This document shows positions 25,408 to 34,703 of a stretch of 64,000 nt of DNA, piece after piece (positions within the stretch are counted from its first letter, which is position 1; each line of letters opens with the position of its first letter). Source of the DNA: Streptomyces longhuiensis (GTDB lineage: Bacteria; Actinomycetota; Actinomycetes; Streptomycetales; Streptomycetaceae). The stretch is taken from positions 806,001 through 870,000 of the forward strand of contig NZ_CP085173.1 of assembly GCF_020616555.1 (NCBI RefSeq). The letters are read 5' to 3'. Made by a program: the position numbers and the translations under genes. The notes beneath the pieces were generated by a model. That model did not search any database. It saw only the letters and a program-made list of their open reading frames with translations, and was not told the origin of the DNA.

Positions 25408-27207
25408 TCAGGGCTCTTCCGGGCCCTCCTCGTCGATTTCGAACCAGACCGTCTTCCCCTCAGGTTCGGGGCGGATGTTCCACCGGTGGGCCAACAGATC
25501 GAGGAGGACGAGGCCCCGACCGGAGGAGGAGAGTTCGCCGGGAGCGCGCCGGTGCGGGACCTCGTCGCTGCGGTCGGTGACCTCCACGCGCAGTCGGCGC
25601 CGGCCTTGGGCGGCGCCGCTGATTTCGGCCCGAAGGACGGCGGCATGGTCGGTGTGGATCAGTACGTTCCCGAGGAGTTCGGAGACGAGCAGGAGGACCG
25701 TGTCGACCTGCTCGGGCCGTGCCCAGTCGTGGAGCAGGCCCTGGAATTCGATCCGTGCGTCGGCGAGTCCCTGGGCCTGATCCTGTTCGAGGGTGAAGCG
25801 CAGGTGCCGCCCGGTCCGACTCGCATGCACACCCGACGGGTCTCGGCGCAGGAGCAGCATCGCGATGTCGTCCTCCGTGAAGGAGGCGCCGGGCTGGTCG
25901 CCCGCTTGTGAGGGGGACGGGGCCACGACCGCGTTCACAAGCCGGTCCGCCATGCCGTCGAGGTCTTCGGGACCACCCGGAGCCAGCGCATTGCGCACGC
26001 GGAGCCAACCGGAGTACATGTCGTGGCCACCGGACTCGATGAGACCGTCGGTGCAGAGCATGAGGATCTCGTTCTCGCGCAGGGAGACGACGCTGACGGG
26101 GTAGTCGTCCTCTCCGAGGTCGAGCCCGAGGGGCAGGCCTCCCCGCACGTGCTTGAGCAGACTGGTGCCGTCCGGCAGACGCAGGACAGGATGCGGGTGC
26201 CCGGCCCGGGCGATGCGCAGGATGCCGGTGGCGGGGTCGGCCTCCAGGTAGATGCAGGTGGCGAAGCGGCCTTCGCCCAGTGACGTCAGGAAGCGGGACG
26301 CGCGTACCAGGACGGCGTCCGGGCCGTGGCCCTCGGCGGCGTAGGCGTGGATGGCCGTGCGCAGTTGCGACATCAGCCCGGCGGCCTGCACATCGTGGCC
26401 CTGGACATCGCCGATGACCACACCGAGGCGCCCGCTGGGCAGGAGAATGCTGTCGAACCAGTCACCGCCGACCATGAGCCCCCCGCCGGTGGGCACGTAC
26501 CGGGCGGCAACAGTGAGGCCGTCGACACCGGGATCGATCCGGCTCATGCTGCTGCGCAGGCTCTGGGAGAGCGCGCGGTCCGCCTGGCCGTCGTACGACT
26601 GCTCGATGCTCTGGCTGAGCAAGCGGGCCATGGTCACCAGCAAGGGGCCCAGCCCGTCGGTCATCCGTACCGGAGCGTCGAAGGCCACCATCCATACGCC
26701 CGTGAGCTGGCTGTACGTCGTCAGGGGCAGGTAGGCCCAGGCCTCATACCCCCTCTGTCCGTCGAGCTGCCAGGCGGACGGGAAGCGATCGCGATACTCC
26801 TGCGGGGAGGCGAGGAAGACGGGGCGTCCGGTCCGGGCCACCTGCGCGGCCGGATGAATCGTGCCGAGAGGCAGTCGCAGCCCGTCGACCTCGCCGTCGC
26901 GGAAGCCGACCTGACCCACGCACTTCAGGAACTCGCGGTCCGACCGGAACACCGCCTGACCGCACAGCGGCAGGGTGGCGTCGGCCAGCTGGGAGATCAG
27001 GGTGAGCGCCTCCCCGAGGGAGGTGGCCTGCGCCAGGGCGTGCCCCGTCACGAGCAGGTCGGCTCCGCGGTGGCGCATCCGCTCGGACACCTTGCCGGTT
27101 CCGTCGATGGTCGGGCCCGCCAAACGGTTGAGAGTCGCAACCTGGCGCACCTCGACGTCGTACTCCTCGGAATTGCCGTACTCGCGCCCGCCACCCACCT
27201 GCGGCAC
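25408..27207 (-). CDS. GAF-SpoIIE phosphatase-HATPase signalling protein
   Basis: A 599-residue soluble signalling protein. A GAF-like sensor spans about 50-200, a PP2C-type SpoIIE phosphatase about 220-430 with metal-site motifs GGDWFDSILLPSGRLGVVIG and GDVQGHDVQAAGLMS, then MLCTDGLIES, and a C-terminal GHKL ATPase about 460-590 (VDTVLLLVSELLGNVLIHTD, SSSGRGLVLLDLLAHRW). The last domain resembles anti-sigma kinases such as RsbW. These multi-domain proteins regulate sigma-factor partner-switching in Streptomyces. No anti-sigma-antagonist gene lies beside it. The start is the first ATG; GGGTGGGTGGC lies before it. Confidence 0.94.
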   Translation of the reverse strand: MPQVGGGREYGNSEEYDVEVRQVATLNRLAGPTIDGTGKVSERMRHRGADLLVTGHALAQATSLGEALTLISQLADATLPLCGQAVFRSDREFLKCVGQVGFRDGEVDGLRLPLGTIHPAAQVARTGRPVFLASPQEYRDRFPSAWQLDGQRGYEAWAYLPLTTYSQLTGVWMVAFDAPVRMTDGLGPLLVTMARLLSQSIEQSYDGQADRALSQSLRSSMSRIDPGVDGLTVAARYVPTGGGLMVGGDWFDSILLPSGRLGVVIGDVQGHDVQAAGLMSQLRTAIHAYAAEGHGPDAVLVRASRFLTSLGEGRFATCIYLEADPATGILRIARAGHPHPVLRLPDGTSLLKHVRGGLPLGLDLGEDDYPVSVVSLRENEILMLCTDGLIESGGHDMYSGWLRVRNALAPGGPEDLDGMADRLVNAVVAPSPSQAGDQPGASFTEDDIAMLLLRRDPSGVHASRTGRHLRFTLEQDQAQGLADARIEFQGLLHDWARPEQVDTVLLLVSELLGNVLIHTDHAAVLRAEISGAAQGRRRLRVEVTDRSDEVPHRRAPGELSSSGRGLVLLDLLAHRWNIRPEPEGKTVWFEIDEEGPEEP

Positions 27208-27760
27208 TCCCGTCTACTCGGCGCACTCAGCCCTTGCCCGCTCCTCCCATGTTCCGTCGATCAGTCGTACCTCGCCTGCTCACTCACGTCCCGGCACCCT
27301 GCGACCTCCCGCTCCGCGTCGAACGCATTGACGGATACGAAGCAGCGGGACTCACCGTCGTCAGAGATAGCTTCGACCTCGTTACTGAGGTTCAGTCACG
27401 GCTGAGGTGAGTCGGCCCTCGGAAGCGATCTGAGCCGCGGAGACGGCGAGACGTTGAGGACATCGCTGTGTGCTCCTTGCCCTCACGGGACGGCGGGCCG
27501 GCTGGGCTCTGTGCGCCATCTGGAGGACCCCGGCGGGTCTCGCTCCTGGACGTCCGGACCACGGAACCCGGTCCCGCGTACACCGCCCGAGCCCGTACGT
27601 ACACCGGCCGCCACGGGGCTGTGCTGTGGGCGTGGAAGCGGGCTCAGCATCGGCCACCTCGTCTTCACGAACGGCCCCAGCCACCGAACCGACAGGCGGT
27701 CGTGGACCGACGGGCCGTTCGACGCCGGGGACGTCATCGTCGAGGCGGTTGCGGAGTTGC
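27208..27760. other. Gene-poor stretch of about 550 bases
   Basis: No full gene is supported. On the + strand, a frame ending at 27786 includes SWTDGPFDAGDVIVEAVAEL, which looks coding but matches no family I know and overlaps the end of the methyltransferase gene. The left part must hold the promoter of the SpoIIE gene. Confidence 0.35.
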
Positions 27761-28417
27761 TCAGGGCCGGCGACGCGCGAGGATGATCCCTCCCAGCGTG
27801 CTCTCGGCGGAGGTGAGCGTCTTGTGCGTCTCGACGGCGAAGCCGGCTTCGTCGAGCCACTCGATCATCTGGTCATGCTGCCGGCGATGGACATAGACCT
27901 TCATCGGGTGCCCGCCATAGCCTTCGGTCTTCACGTTCGACTCGTCGCCGACATGGAAGCTGAGCAGGAGCGGCCCACCGGGCCGAAGCACTCGACGGAA
28001 GTGCGTGAGAACCGAGCTGATGTCGTCGTCAGGAATGTGGATCAGTGAGTACCAGGCGACCAGGCCGGTCACCGAGGCGTCGGCCAGGGCGAGGTCCGTC
28101 ATCGAGCCGAGATCGAAGCGCACACCGGGGTGATCACGACGGGCCACATCGATCATTCCCGGTGACAGATCGATGCCGAACGCGTCCGAGCCGAGCTTGT
28201 GCAGGTGGCTCGTGATCCTGCCCGTCCCGCACCCCACGTCCACGACCGGCCCGCTGCCTTGGGCACGCACCAGGTCGGCGAACAGAGCCAAGACCGCCCG
28301 TTCTTCAGGTGTCTCGTCCAAGAGGTGACGTGTCAGCTCCGCGTAACTCGCAGCCACGGTGTCGTAAGACGTCCGCGTATCCGCCAGCCAGTCATCTGTG
28401 TTCGGTCCCGGTTCCAC
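27761..28417 (-). CDS. Class I SAM-dependent methyltransferase
   Basis: A 218-residue Rossmann-fold methyltransferase. Motif I is GPVVDVGCGTGRITSHL (about 55-71), the acidic residue after strand 2 is in AFGIDLSPGMIDVARR, and motif III/IV region is ASVTGLVAWYSLIHIPDDDI followed by VLRPGGPLLLSFHVGD. This matches the ubiquinone/menaquinone-biosynthesis-like methyltransferase group; substrate unknown. It starts 10 bases after the stop of the two-helix membrane protein gene and is probably co-transcribed with it. Confidence 0.94.
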   Translation of the reverse strand: MEPGPNTDDWLADTRTSYDTVAASYAELTRHLLDETPEERAVLALFADLVRAQGSGPVVDVGCGTGRITSHLHKLGSDAFGIDLSPGMIDVARRDHPGVRFDLGSMTDLALADASVTGLVAWYSLIHIPDDDISSVLTHFRRVLRPGGPLLLSFHVGDESNVKTEGYGGHPMKVYVHRRQHDQMIEWLDEAGFAVETHKTLTSAESTLGGIILARRRP

Positions 28418-28427
28418 CGACCGCAGG

Positions 28428-28829
28428 CTACGCCTTCCGCGCGTCGGCGATCCTGTCCAGTTCGCGCATCGCTTCGGCGTGAGCGCTCATGCGCCTGCTG
28501 AGACTGCCGCTCGTGAACAGTGCCACGCCGGCGGCCGACACCGGTATGGACAACCCGAGTACGGCCAGAGCCTCGGGCCAGTCTCGCTCGTCCTGACACC
28601 AATCACCGTTCTGCAGGCCTTCGTTGGCCGTACCGCGCTCCGTCAACAACCGTGATTCGCACTCGCGGGGGTAACGGTCTCCCGGCTCCTCATCGACCTT
28701 GTACGGAACGAGGAGGAGCACGGCACACCATGTCCACAGAAGCGCCGCCAAGGCCAGCAGGCCGACACCCCAGGCGCGTATCCGACTGGCCCGGTCGCGG
28801 AAGTCGAGGTCGTACTCACGTGATCGCAT
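28428..28829 (-). CDS. Two-helix membrane protein, hypothetical
   Basis: A 133-residue protein with hydrophobic segments at about 20-40 (AWGVGLLALAALLWTWCAVL) and 88-108 (ALAVLGLSIPVSAAGVALFT). The loop between them has two cysteines (YPRECESR and GDWCQDERDW) that could form a disulphide outside the cell. The end, SRRMSAHAEAMRELDRIADA, is a charged helix. The ATG at 28829 is chosen over 28892 because upstream residues lack any pattern. It precedes the methyltransferase gene by 10 bases. I do not recognise the family. Confidence 0.72.
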   Translation of the reverse strand: MRSREYDLDFRDRASRIRAWGVGLLALAALLWTWCAVLLLVPYKVDEEPGDRYPRECESRLLTERGTANEGLQNGDWCQDERDWPEALAVLGLSIPVSAAGVALFTSGSLSRRMSAHAEAMRELDRIADARKA

Positions 28830-29006
28830 GGTGGACGAATTTAGCAGCAGCTTCTCGCCGCTCCTGGCGCTTGCTGCGGTGGTGACCTGCACCGCCTTCC
28901 CCGCCGGGGGCCACTTGACGGGAAGTCATCTGACTGCCGGCGGGGTCAGTGCGTTGATGGTTTGGGGGCACCGCTCGACTCACTGGTCGCCTCGGGGTGA
29001 ACGGCG

Positions 29007-29924
29007 CTACGGACGGAGCACGATCTTGCCGTGAGTGTGCCCTCGCTCCAGCTCGCGGAACGCGTCTCGCACCCGCTCCAGCGGGTAGGTACGGGCGATC
29101 GGCACCTCCACCTCCCCGCGCGCTGCCAGCCGGGCCAGCTCGCCGAGCACGACCGCGCATGCCGCCGAGCCTTCTCCGTAGGTCCGCGCACCGACCCTGG
29201 CCGCAGCCTGCCAATCACGGATCGTGTTGATCCTCTCGGGCCGCACGCCCAACTCCACTGCCAGCTCCACGTAGCCGTCGCCGAATGTGTCGATGAAGGC
29301 GTCGACGTTCCCTCCGGCGGCCTGCCGGATCCGCTCGGCCGCGCCTTCCCCGTACTCGACCGGGACGACACCACGGTCCTTCAGCCACGCGTGGTTGCGC
29401 TCGCTCGCCAGGCCGATCACCGTGGCGCCGCGCCGCCGCGCGAGTTGCGCGGCGAGCGACCCGACGCCGCCCGCCGCGCCGGACACCACGACTGTGTCGG
29501 CCGGTCCGGGGTCCACCGCGAACACGGTGGCGTATGCCGTCGTGCCGGCCACGTACAGCGACCCGGCCGCGTCCCAGGACAGCCCTTCCGGACGGGAGAC
29601 CACGTTCACGTCGTCGACCACGACGAACTCCGCGTGGCTCGCTCTGTTGTGGGTGAAGCCCAGGACCTCGTCGCCCACCGCGAAGCCGCGGGCCTGCGCG
29701 CCGAGCCCCACCACGACGCCGGCCAGGTCGCTGCCCTGCCCGGAGGGGAACGTCGCCGGCCAGCGCTCGTGCCGCGCGCCCTTGCGGATCATCACCTCGC
29801 CGGGCTGGATACCGGCCGCGCGGACCTCGACCAGTACCTGCCCGGGGCCGGGCGCCGGACGCTCCACCTCCTCCACCCGCAGCACATCGATCTCGCCGTA
29901 CTCGTGGAACCGCACTGCCTTCAT
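29007..29924 (-). CDS. NADP-dependent quinone oxidoreductase-like MDR protein
   Basis: A 305-residue zinc-free medium-chain reductase. The start MKAVRFHEYGEIDVLRVEEV, IRKGARHERWPATFPSGQGS, the cofactor motif VVSGAAGGVGSLAAQLAR (about 146-163) and the end LERVRDAFRELERGHTHGKI are all typical of the zeta-crystallin/quinone-reductase group. No zinc-binding cysteines are seen. It likely reduces quinones or enones with NADPH. The ATG follows within a region with no close co-oriented gene. Confidence 0.94.
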   Translation of the reverse strand: MKAVRFHEYGEIDVLRVEEVERPAPGPGQVLVEVRAAGIQPGEVMIRKGARHERWPATFPSGQGSDLAGVVVGLGAQARGFAVGDEVLGFTHNRASHAEFVVVDDVNVVSRPEGLSWDAAGSLYVAGTTAYATVFAVDPGPADTVVVSGAAGGVGSLAAQLARRRGATVIGLASERNHAWLKDRGVVPVEYGEGAAERIRQAAGGNVDAFIDTFGDGYVELAVELGVRPERINTIRDWQAAARVGARTYGEGSAACAVVLGELARLAARGEVEVPIARTYPLERVRDAFRELERGHTHGKIVLRP

Positions 29925-30408
29925 GACGTGGTCACCGCTTTTCGTCGTTCGGATGGTCCCTGGACGTTCACGCGCCGGTTGTCGCCCGCCGGCCGGGCCA
30001 TCGCCTTCAACGACTCAGGAGCCGAGGTGTCTTCCCAGGAATGCGTAACGTGGTGATCCTCCAAGGCCGCCGACACCGGGCAGCGAGATTTCCCCGCCGG
30101 CGAGCGGCAGGTCCAGGATGACGGCACCGTCCAGGCGCACCCGTACGGTGGGGCGGCCTCGCCGTCGCCGCCATCCGGCTCTTGTTCGGTCCGTGATCCG
30201 CCGGACAGAACCTGGCGGTCAGACGTTGGAAAACCAGTGGAACAGCGCCGCTGCGCACCATTACCGTGCTGCCTGACCAAGTCGCCCAGGCAAGGACGTC
30301 CCGTTGTACACCGTGTGAGACCTCCCGAGTGCTGATTCGTCGCGCGTCGCGCTTGCTGCGCCGCGCTGCCTTTTGCTGCGGACTTCTCACTGAAACCGGT
30401 GTACTTCT
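29925..30408. other. Gene-poor stretch with a coding-like C-terminal fragment on the - strand
   Basis: On the - strand, about 30130-30017 reads VRVRLDGAVILDLPLAGGEI then SLPGVGGLGGSPRYAFLGRH and a stop. It has the alternation of a real beta-rich protein end but no start, and the frame degrades upstream. I do not recognise a family. The right end must contain the promoter of the DUF1062 gene. Confidence 0.3.
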
Positions 30409-30957
30409 GTGCTCAATACCTGGGTTGTCATGCCCACCTGCCTGCCGCTCGTTCTCCGTCGTTGCCACACGTGCGCGTCCGAGCGATTCCGGGCAGACGG
30501 CAAGTTTCGCGTCAACGCAAACCACAAGCTCCTCGACGCCTGGCTCCTCGTGCTCTGTACCGTTTGCGGGGAAACGACAAAGCTCTCGGTCCTGGAGCGG
30601 ATGAACGTGCGCTCCGTACGACCTGAGCTGCTGGACCGGCTTCATGACAACGACCCTGTCCTGGCAGCTGAGTTGCTCCAGGATCCGGTCGTGCGGCGCC
30701 GCAATCGCATCGCCCTCGACTGGGGCAACGCCTGGCGCCTCGACACCGGCGGATCGGATCACCTGGACCGCGAGGTGATCGACGTCTCGGTCCGCTTCGC
30801 GGCGCGAATCCCTGTCCGGCCGGAGCGACTGATCGCTGAAGGTTGCGGTCTTTCGCGAGCCGAGGTCGGGAGACTGATCACGGAAGGGCAGCTCGTCTCG
30901 GCGGTCCGGCTGAGCAGCAAGCTCTCCGGCGACTTCACGTTCACGCTCAAACGCTGA
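30409..30957 (+). CDS. DUF1062 family protein
   Basis: A 182-residue protein of the DUF1062 family. Two CxxC pairs, CHTCASERF (about 19-22) and CTVCGETTKL (about 50-53), form a probable zinc ribbon, followed by the family blocks KFRVNANHKLLDAWLLVLC, LHDNDPVLAAELLQDP and RRRNRIALDWGNAWRLDT. The C-terminal LIAEGCGLSRAEVGRLITEG may be a helix-turn-helix-like tail. The GTG at 30409 is used because the family begins LNTWVVxPTCLPL. Function is unknown. A 16-bp hairpin terminator follows. Confidence 0.92.
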   Translation: MLNTWVVMPTCLPLVLRRCHTCASERFRADGKFRVNANHKLLDAWLLVLCTVCGETTKLSVLERMNVRSVRPELLDRLHDNDPVLAAELLQDPVVRRRNRIALDWGNAWRLDTGGSDHLDREVIDVSVRFAARIPVRPERLIAEGCGLSRAEVGRLITEGQLVSAVRLSSKLSGDFTFTLKR

Positions 30958-30970
30958 GCCCTCCTCAAAC

Positions 30971-31009
30971 CCGGGGCCTGTCCGGCAAGTTGCGCCGGAC
31001 AGGCCCCGG
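30971..31009 (+). terminator. Rho-independent-type hairpin after DUF1062 gene
   Basis: CCGGGGCCTGTCCGGC pairs perfectly (16 bp) with GCCGGACAGGCCCCGG around the loop AAGTTGC, 13 bases after the stop. Only TT follows, as is usual in high-GC terminators. Confidence 0.85.
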
Positions 31010-31254
31010 TTGAGCTGGTCCCTCCGCCACGTCAGCTGACGGTGGAGGGATCCCTCAGAGATGGGTCCACGCGTCCATGTGCACAACGCGCCGGGTGCGC
31101 ACCTCCAGTCAGCCGAAGAGCCGGCGCCGGGACGTGAGGCTCGGACGGTCTTCCATGAGGGACATCGCGGCCGGGCCGGGGCATGGGGTGCCCCTGCCAG
31201 GACCTCTCAGCAGGGGCATGCGGTGGTGGCCCGCCTCGGTGGGTGGGATCGGTG

Positions 31255-32478
31255 TCAGTCGTCGATCGCCTGGTAGAGCGCCGTCCAGAAGTCGAGCATG
31301 AGATGCACCGGGTCCGGGACGGACGCTCCGACCTGGGTGAGCAGGATCCCGGTGAGCTGGTTGACCGGGTCGGCGTAGGTCGAGGTGCCGCTTCCGCCGT
31401 CCCAGCCGAACTGGCCGACGGGCGCGTAGTCGCCGCGATAGGTACGCACCGCCATCCCGAAGCCCCAGCCTCCGTGCTGCCCTTGGCCGAAGGACACATG
31501 GACGTTGTTGACGGCCAACTCGTGCCGGGCGGCCTGCTGTTCGGGCGAGAGCCGGTTGGTGGTCATCAGCTCGACGGCGGGCCGGGACAGGATCCGCTCG
31601 CCCTCGTGCATCCCGTGGTTCAGCAGCATGCGGAAGTAGGCGTGGTAGTCGTCGGCGGTGGAGTTCAGTCCGCCACCGCCGCCCTGGAACGCGGGAGGCG
31701 TGCTGTGGCGACCCGTCGCGGCCTCGTCCCACACCTGGAACTCTCCGGTCCCCGGGTCGGGGGCGTAGAGGGGCGGCAGCCGGTCGAGCTGGTCCCCGGG
31801 GACATGGAACCCGGTGTCCTTCATACCGAGCGGCTCGAAGATCCGCTCGCGCAGGAACGACTCGAACGACTGGCCCGCGACCCTGGAGACGAGCACGCCG
31901 AGCAGGTCGCTGCTGATCTGGTACTGCCAGCGCTCCCCGGGCTGGTGCATCAGCGGAAGCGTGCCGAGACGGCGCATCCACTCGTCCTGCTCGGGCATCG
32001 GCGTCGGCATGTTGGGGGTGATCCCCTGCTCGAAGACCGCGTTCATGATCGGAGTGCCGATGACCGTCATATCCATGCCGAGCCCGAACGTGGAGGTGAG
32101 CACGTCCCGTACGGTGATCGGCCGCCGCGCCGGCACGGTCTCGTCCAGCGGGCCGTCGAGCCGTTTCAGTACCTGGCGGTCGGCCAGTTCCGGCAGCCAG
32201 CGCTCCACCGCGTCGTCGAGGCGCAGCCTGCACTCGTCGAGCAGGACCATCGCCGCCGCGATCGAGACCGGCTTGGACGTCGAGGCCATCCGGAAGATCG
32301 TGTCGCGGCGCATCGGGGCGCCGCCGTCGTGACGCATCGTCCCGATCGTTTCGACATGTGTGTCGTCGCCCTTGCTGAAGAGGGCGACCACCCCGGGAAT
32401 CTTCCCCGAGTCGACGTGCCGGGCCAGCACGTCGTGCACTCTGTGCAGCCCTGCCTTGGAGAAGCCGCTGTTCGACAT
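31255..32478 (-). CDS. Class C beta-lactamase-family serine hydrolase
   Basis: A 407-residue penicillin-binding-protein-like hydrolase. The active-site SxxK is Ser66-Thr-Ser-Lys69 in FRMASTSKPVSIAAAM. The second motif is YQIS (in RWQYQISSDLLGVLVS, near 187), and the third, replacing KTG, is probably in WDGGSGTSTYADP near 368. No signal peptide is visible, so it is likely a cytoplasmic esterase or amide hydrolase of the EstB/LpqK group rather than a secreted beta-lactamase. It is downstream of an SRPBCC fragment, whose stop lies 41 bases away. Confidence 0.94.
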   Translation of the reverse strand: MSNSGFSKAGLHRVHDVLARHVDSGKIPGVVALFSKGDDTHVETIGTMRHDGGAPMRRDTIFRMASTSKPVSIAAAMVLLDECRLRLDDAVERWLPELADRQVLKRLDGPLDETVPARRPITVRDVLTSTFGLGMDMTVIGTPIMNAVFEQGITPNMPTPMPEQDEWMRRLGTLPLMHQPGERWQYQISSDLLGVLVSRVAGQSFESFLRERIFEPLGMKDTGFHVPGDQLDRLPPLYAPDPGTGEFQVWDEAATGRHSTPPAFQGGGGGLNSTADDYHAYFRMLLNHGMHEGERILSRPAVELMTTNRLSPEQQAARHELAVNNVHVSFGQGQHGGWGFGMAVRTYRGDYAPVGQFGWDGGSGTSTYADPVNQLTGILLTQVGASVPDPVHLMLDFWTALYQAIDD

Positions 32479-32518
32479 GGTGGTGTGCTCCTTTGACTGA
32501 GAATGAGCGAGCGGGTGG

Positions 32519-32835
32519 TCAGAAGCCGAGCCGGTCGGCGATCACATCCAGCACGTGCCGCAGATCGCGTGCCATGCCGACCCGAAGCCCGATCTCGGCG
32601 ATCCCGGCGGCGAATCCCGGATGGCCGGGAAGGACCCGGTGGACGCGGTGGGTCACCCGGGTGCCTGCGGGGCAGGCGGTGACGGCGTGCACCCCGGTGT
32701 TCCAGCTCCGCACCGCCACCCTGGACCGGTCCCGGGCCACCTGGATCTCCAGCGGCTCCACCGGCCCGGCGAACTCGGCGTGGTAGGCCGCCGACATCAC
32801 CAGGACGAGCCCCGCCCGCGGATTCGACGAACAGC
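32519..32835 (-). pseudogene. SRPBCC-family protein, C-terminal fragment
   Basis: The leftward frame reads NPRAGLVLVMSAAYHAEFAG then VEPLEIQVARD, GTRVTHRVHRVLPGHPGF and GMARDLRHVLDVIADRLGF before a stop, the end of a START/SRPBCC (polyketide-cyclase-like) ligand-binding domain. The N-terminal half is missing: at about 32815-32835 the sequence joins the HTH/NB-ARC fragment in another frame. An ATG at 32800 could start a 93-residue peptide, but it would lack half the fold. Confidence 0.7.
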
Positions 32836-33263
32836 GCCGCCGCCAAGTCGGCGGTCAGCCGATGGGCGCCGTGTACGGCCAACGCCGACTTGCCCACCCC
32901 GCCCATGCCGTCGATCGCCACCACCGACGTGTTGCGCGAGGCGCCCAGGAGCGCGTCCAACTCCGCCCGGCGTCCGGTGAATGCGGTGATGTCGTGCAGC
33001 AGGTCGTTGCGCACCGGCGTCGGGGCAGTCGCGCTGGTCCGGGGCCCGTCCATGGCCCGCTCCCACACCTCGCGCAGTGTCCTGGGGTCATGACCGGCTG
33101 CCTTGCAGAGCGCCACCACCTTCGGCCAGGGCGGAACGGCCTGTCCGGAGAAGTAGCGCGACTGTGAGGACCTGCTGACGCGAACGTCGCGGGCGAGCTC
33201 GCGCGGACTCCGCCCGGTCGCGTCACGCAGCCGCAGCAGCCGCCCCGTCAACTCCCCACTCAC
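32815..33263 (-). pseudogene. HTH plus NB-ARC ATPase regulator, N-terminal fragment
   Basis: From the GTG at 33263 the frame gives an N-terminal helix-turn-helix (SPRELARDVRVSRSSQSRYF, then SGQAVPPWPKVVALCKAAGH) and the first part of a STAND ATPase with Walker A (VAIDGMGGVGKSALAVHGAH) preceded by the ITAFTGRRAELDALLG box. After LTADLAAALFVESAGG, recognisable NB-ARC sequence stops, near 32820. Intact relatives of the AfsR/SARP-like or XRE-NB-ARC-TPR type have 700-1000 residues. The downstream continuation in this frame overlaps the serine hydrolase gene and is a shadow. Deletion has fused it to the SRPBCC fragment. Confidence 0.75.
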
Positions 33264-33541
33264 ACTTGCCAGCCTTCCCCCGGGAACCACGCGCTGATAC
33301 TAGAGGGAGTGGGCCGAGGCGGTGCCTTGATTACCGGGGCAGGTTGTCCTGGGGTGGGGATACTTGCCGGCGAAGCCCTCCCCCATCGTCGACCCGCGCG
33401 CCTGTAGCTGTACCTGCGCCTGCCCTGGAATGCTCCCCGCCGCGCTCTCTTGCTCAACTACCTTACGAACGAAGGCTGTTGCCTCCGATTGCACCGTGCG
33501 AGGATGATCGCTTCTCTCACGGGGCGGCCGAAGGGTGGAAG

Positions 33542-34558
33542 TTGAAGCGGAGATCGCTGTTGCGGGCAGCGGTGACCACAGGAGTAGCGGCGGCAGCCGG
33601 CGCGGCCAACGTCCGGTCGGCGGCCGCCGCCACGGACTACCTGATCGTCGTCGTCGAACAGGCCGCCAACCAGATCCAACGCTTCAGCAACGGCATCACC
33701 GACTGGAACGGCTCCCCCGAGTGGTACTGGAGCGCGCCGAGCACGGAGACCTGGAGATATCTGGCCGACGCCAAGCGCCGGCTCACGGCCAACTGGGACG
33801 ATGTCCTGGTGTGCTGCGCGAACGGCACCGCGAGTACGGGTGGGCGCGCCGCCATGGTCCGCGAGAGCGACAAGTCAGTCGTCTGGACAGCGGTCGTCCC
33901 GGGCAATCCTCACTCGGTGGAGCGGATCGACGGACACGGCGCGATCGTCACCGCCTCCGCCAAGCAGAGGTCCACCGGCGACAGTTACGAGAACGGCGGC
34001 GGCATCAACCTCTTCGTGCCCAGCACACACGGCGGCCTGCCGCCGACCTCGTTCGCCGACAGCATCAGCACTGGGTTCCCGGGGGCCCACGGCGTGCTGT
34101 GGGACGACTCCAACGAATGTCTGTTGGCAATCGGCGACAACGAACTGCGCACCTACCGCCTGGTGACGACCAGCGGCGGCATCATCACCGGCCTCTCGAA
34201 GGTGGCGACGCTGACCTTCAGCGGCACAGGGCACGACCTGCAGCCGGACTACGCCTCCCCCGACATCCTGTACACCGTCGGCGGAGACGCCGGTAACCCC
34301 GACCACGGCATATGGAAGACCCGTCTCACGTACGACAGCGCCACCGCCACGTGGGCCTTCGCCTCTCCGTCCAGGCTGTACGACTGGTACTTCACGAAGT
34401 CCTTCAGCAGGCTCCCCGATGGGACGGAATTCTGGGTCGACGCCCCCAGTGCGGCGACCTGGTGGAACAACACGGTCGGATTCTCCGGCCGGGCCGATTC
34501 GGTCCGAACCGGCGCAAAATTCTACAAGGCCCGCTTCTGGTCCCACGTCCTGTCGTGA
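33542..34558 (+). CDS. Tat-exported protein, DUF6528-like, probable beta-propeller
   Basis: A 338-residue protein. The TTG at 33542 has AAGGGTGG upstream and yields LKRRSLLRAAVTTGVAAAAG, a twin-arginine signal with cleavage probably after AAAA near residue 30. The mature part starts DYLIVVVEQAANQIQRF and has repeated strand motifs with tryptophans (ITDWNGSPEWYWSAPS; GHGAIVTASAKQ; GAHGVLWDDSNECLLAIGDN; WWNNTVGFSGRADS), suggesting a beta-propeller. It resembles Streptomyces secreted proteins placed in DUF6528, but that assignment is from memory. It is monocistronic. Ligand unknown. Confidence 0.8.
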   Translation: MKRRSLLRAAVTTGVAAAAGAANVRSAAAATDYLIVVVEQAANQIQRFSNGITDWNGSPEWYWSAPSTETWRYLADAKRRLTANWDDVLVCCANGTASTGGRAAMVRESDKSVVWTAVVPGNPHSVERIDGHGAIVTASAKQRSTGDSYENGGGINLFVPSTHGGLPPTSFADSISTGFPGAHGVLWDDSNECLLAIGDNELRTYRLVTTSGGIITGLSKVATLTFSGTGHDLQPDYASPDILYTVGGDAGNPDHGIWKTRLTYDSATATWAFASPSRLYDWYFTKSFSRLPDGTEFWVDAPSAATWWNNTVGFSGRADSVRTGAKFYKARFWSHVLS

Positions 34559-34586
34559 ATCCGTCCACCCTGTCGTGAATCCGTCC
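34549..34586. repeat. Short tandem duplication spanning the stop codon
   Basis: CCTGTCGTGAATCCGTCC occurs at 34549-34566 and again at 34569-34586, a 20-base period. The first copy includes the TGA stop of the exported protein gene. It looks like a replication-slippage duplication. Confidence 0.7.
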
Positions 34587-34703
34587 GCATTGGAGCGCCA
34601 AACGCTCTCTCCAGTGGCAGCTCTCCACGCTCCGCACCATCGACATCCTGCCCGCGGGTGAACCCGGCGCGGTCAACGGCACCCGTACCGATCAGCTCCG
34701 GCG

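Noticed and set aside
30007..31086. A 359-codon leftward frame opposite the DUF1062 gene
   Set aside because: It is antisense to a conserved gene and spans a strong terminator hairpin.
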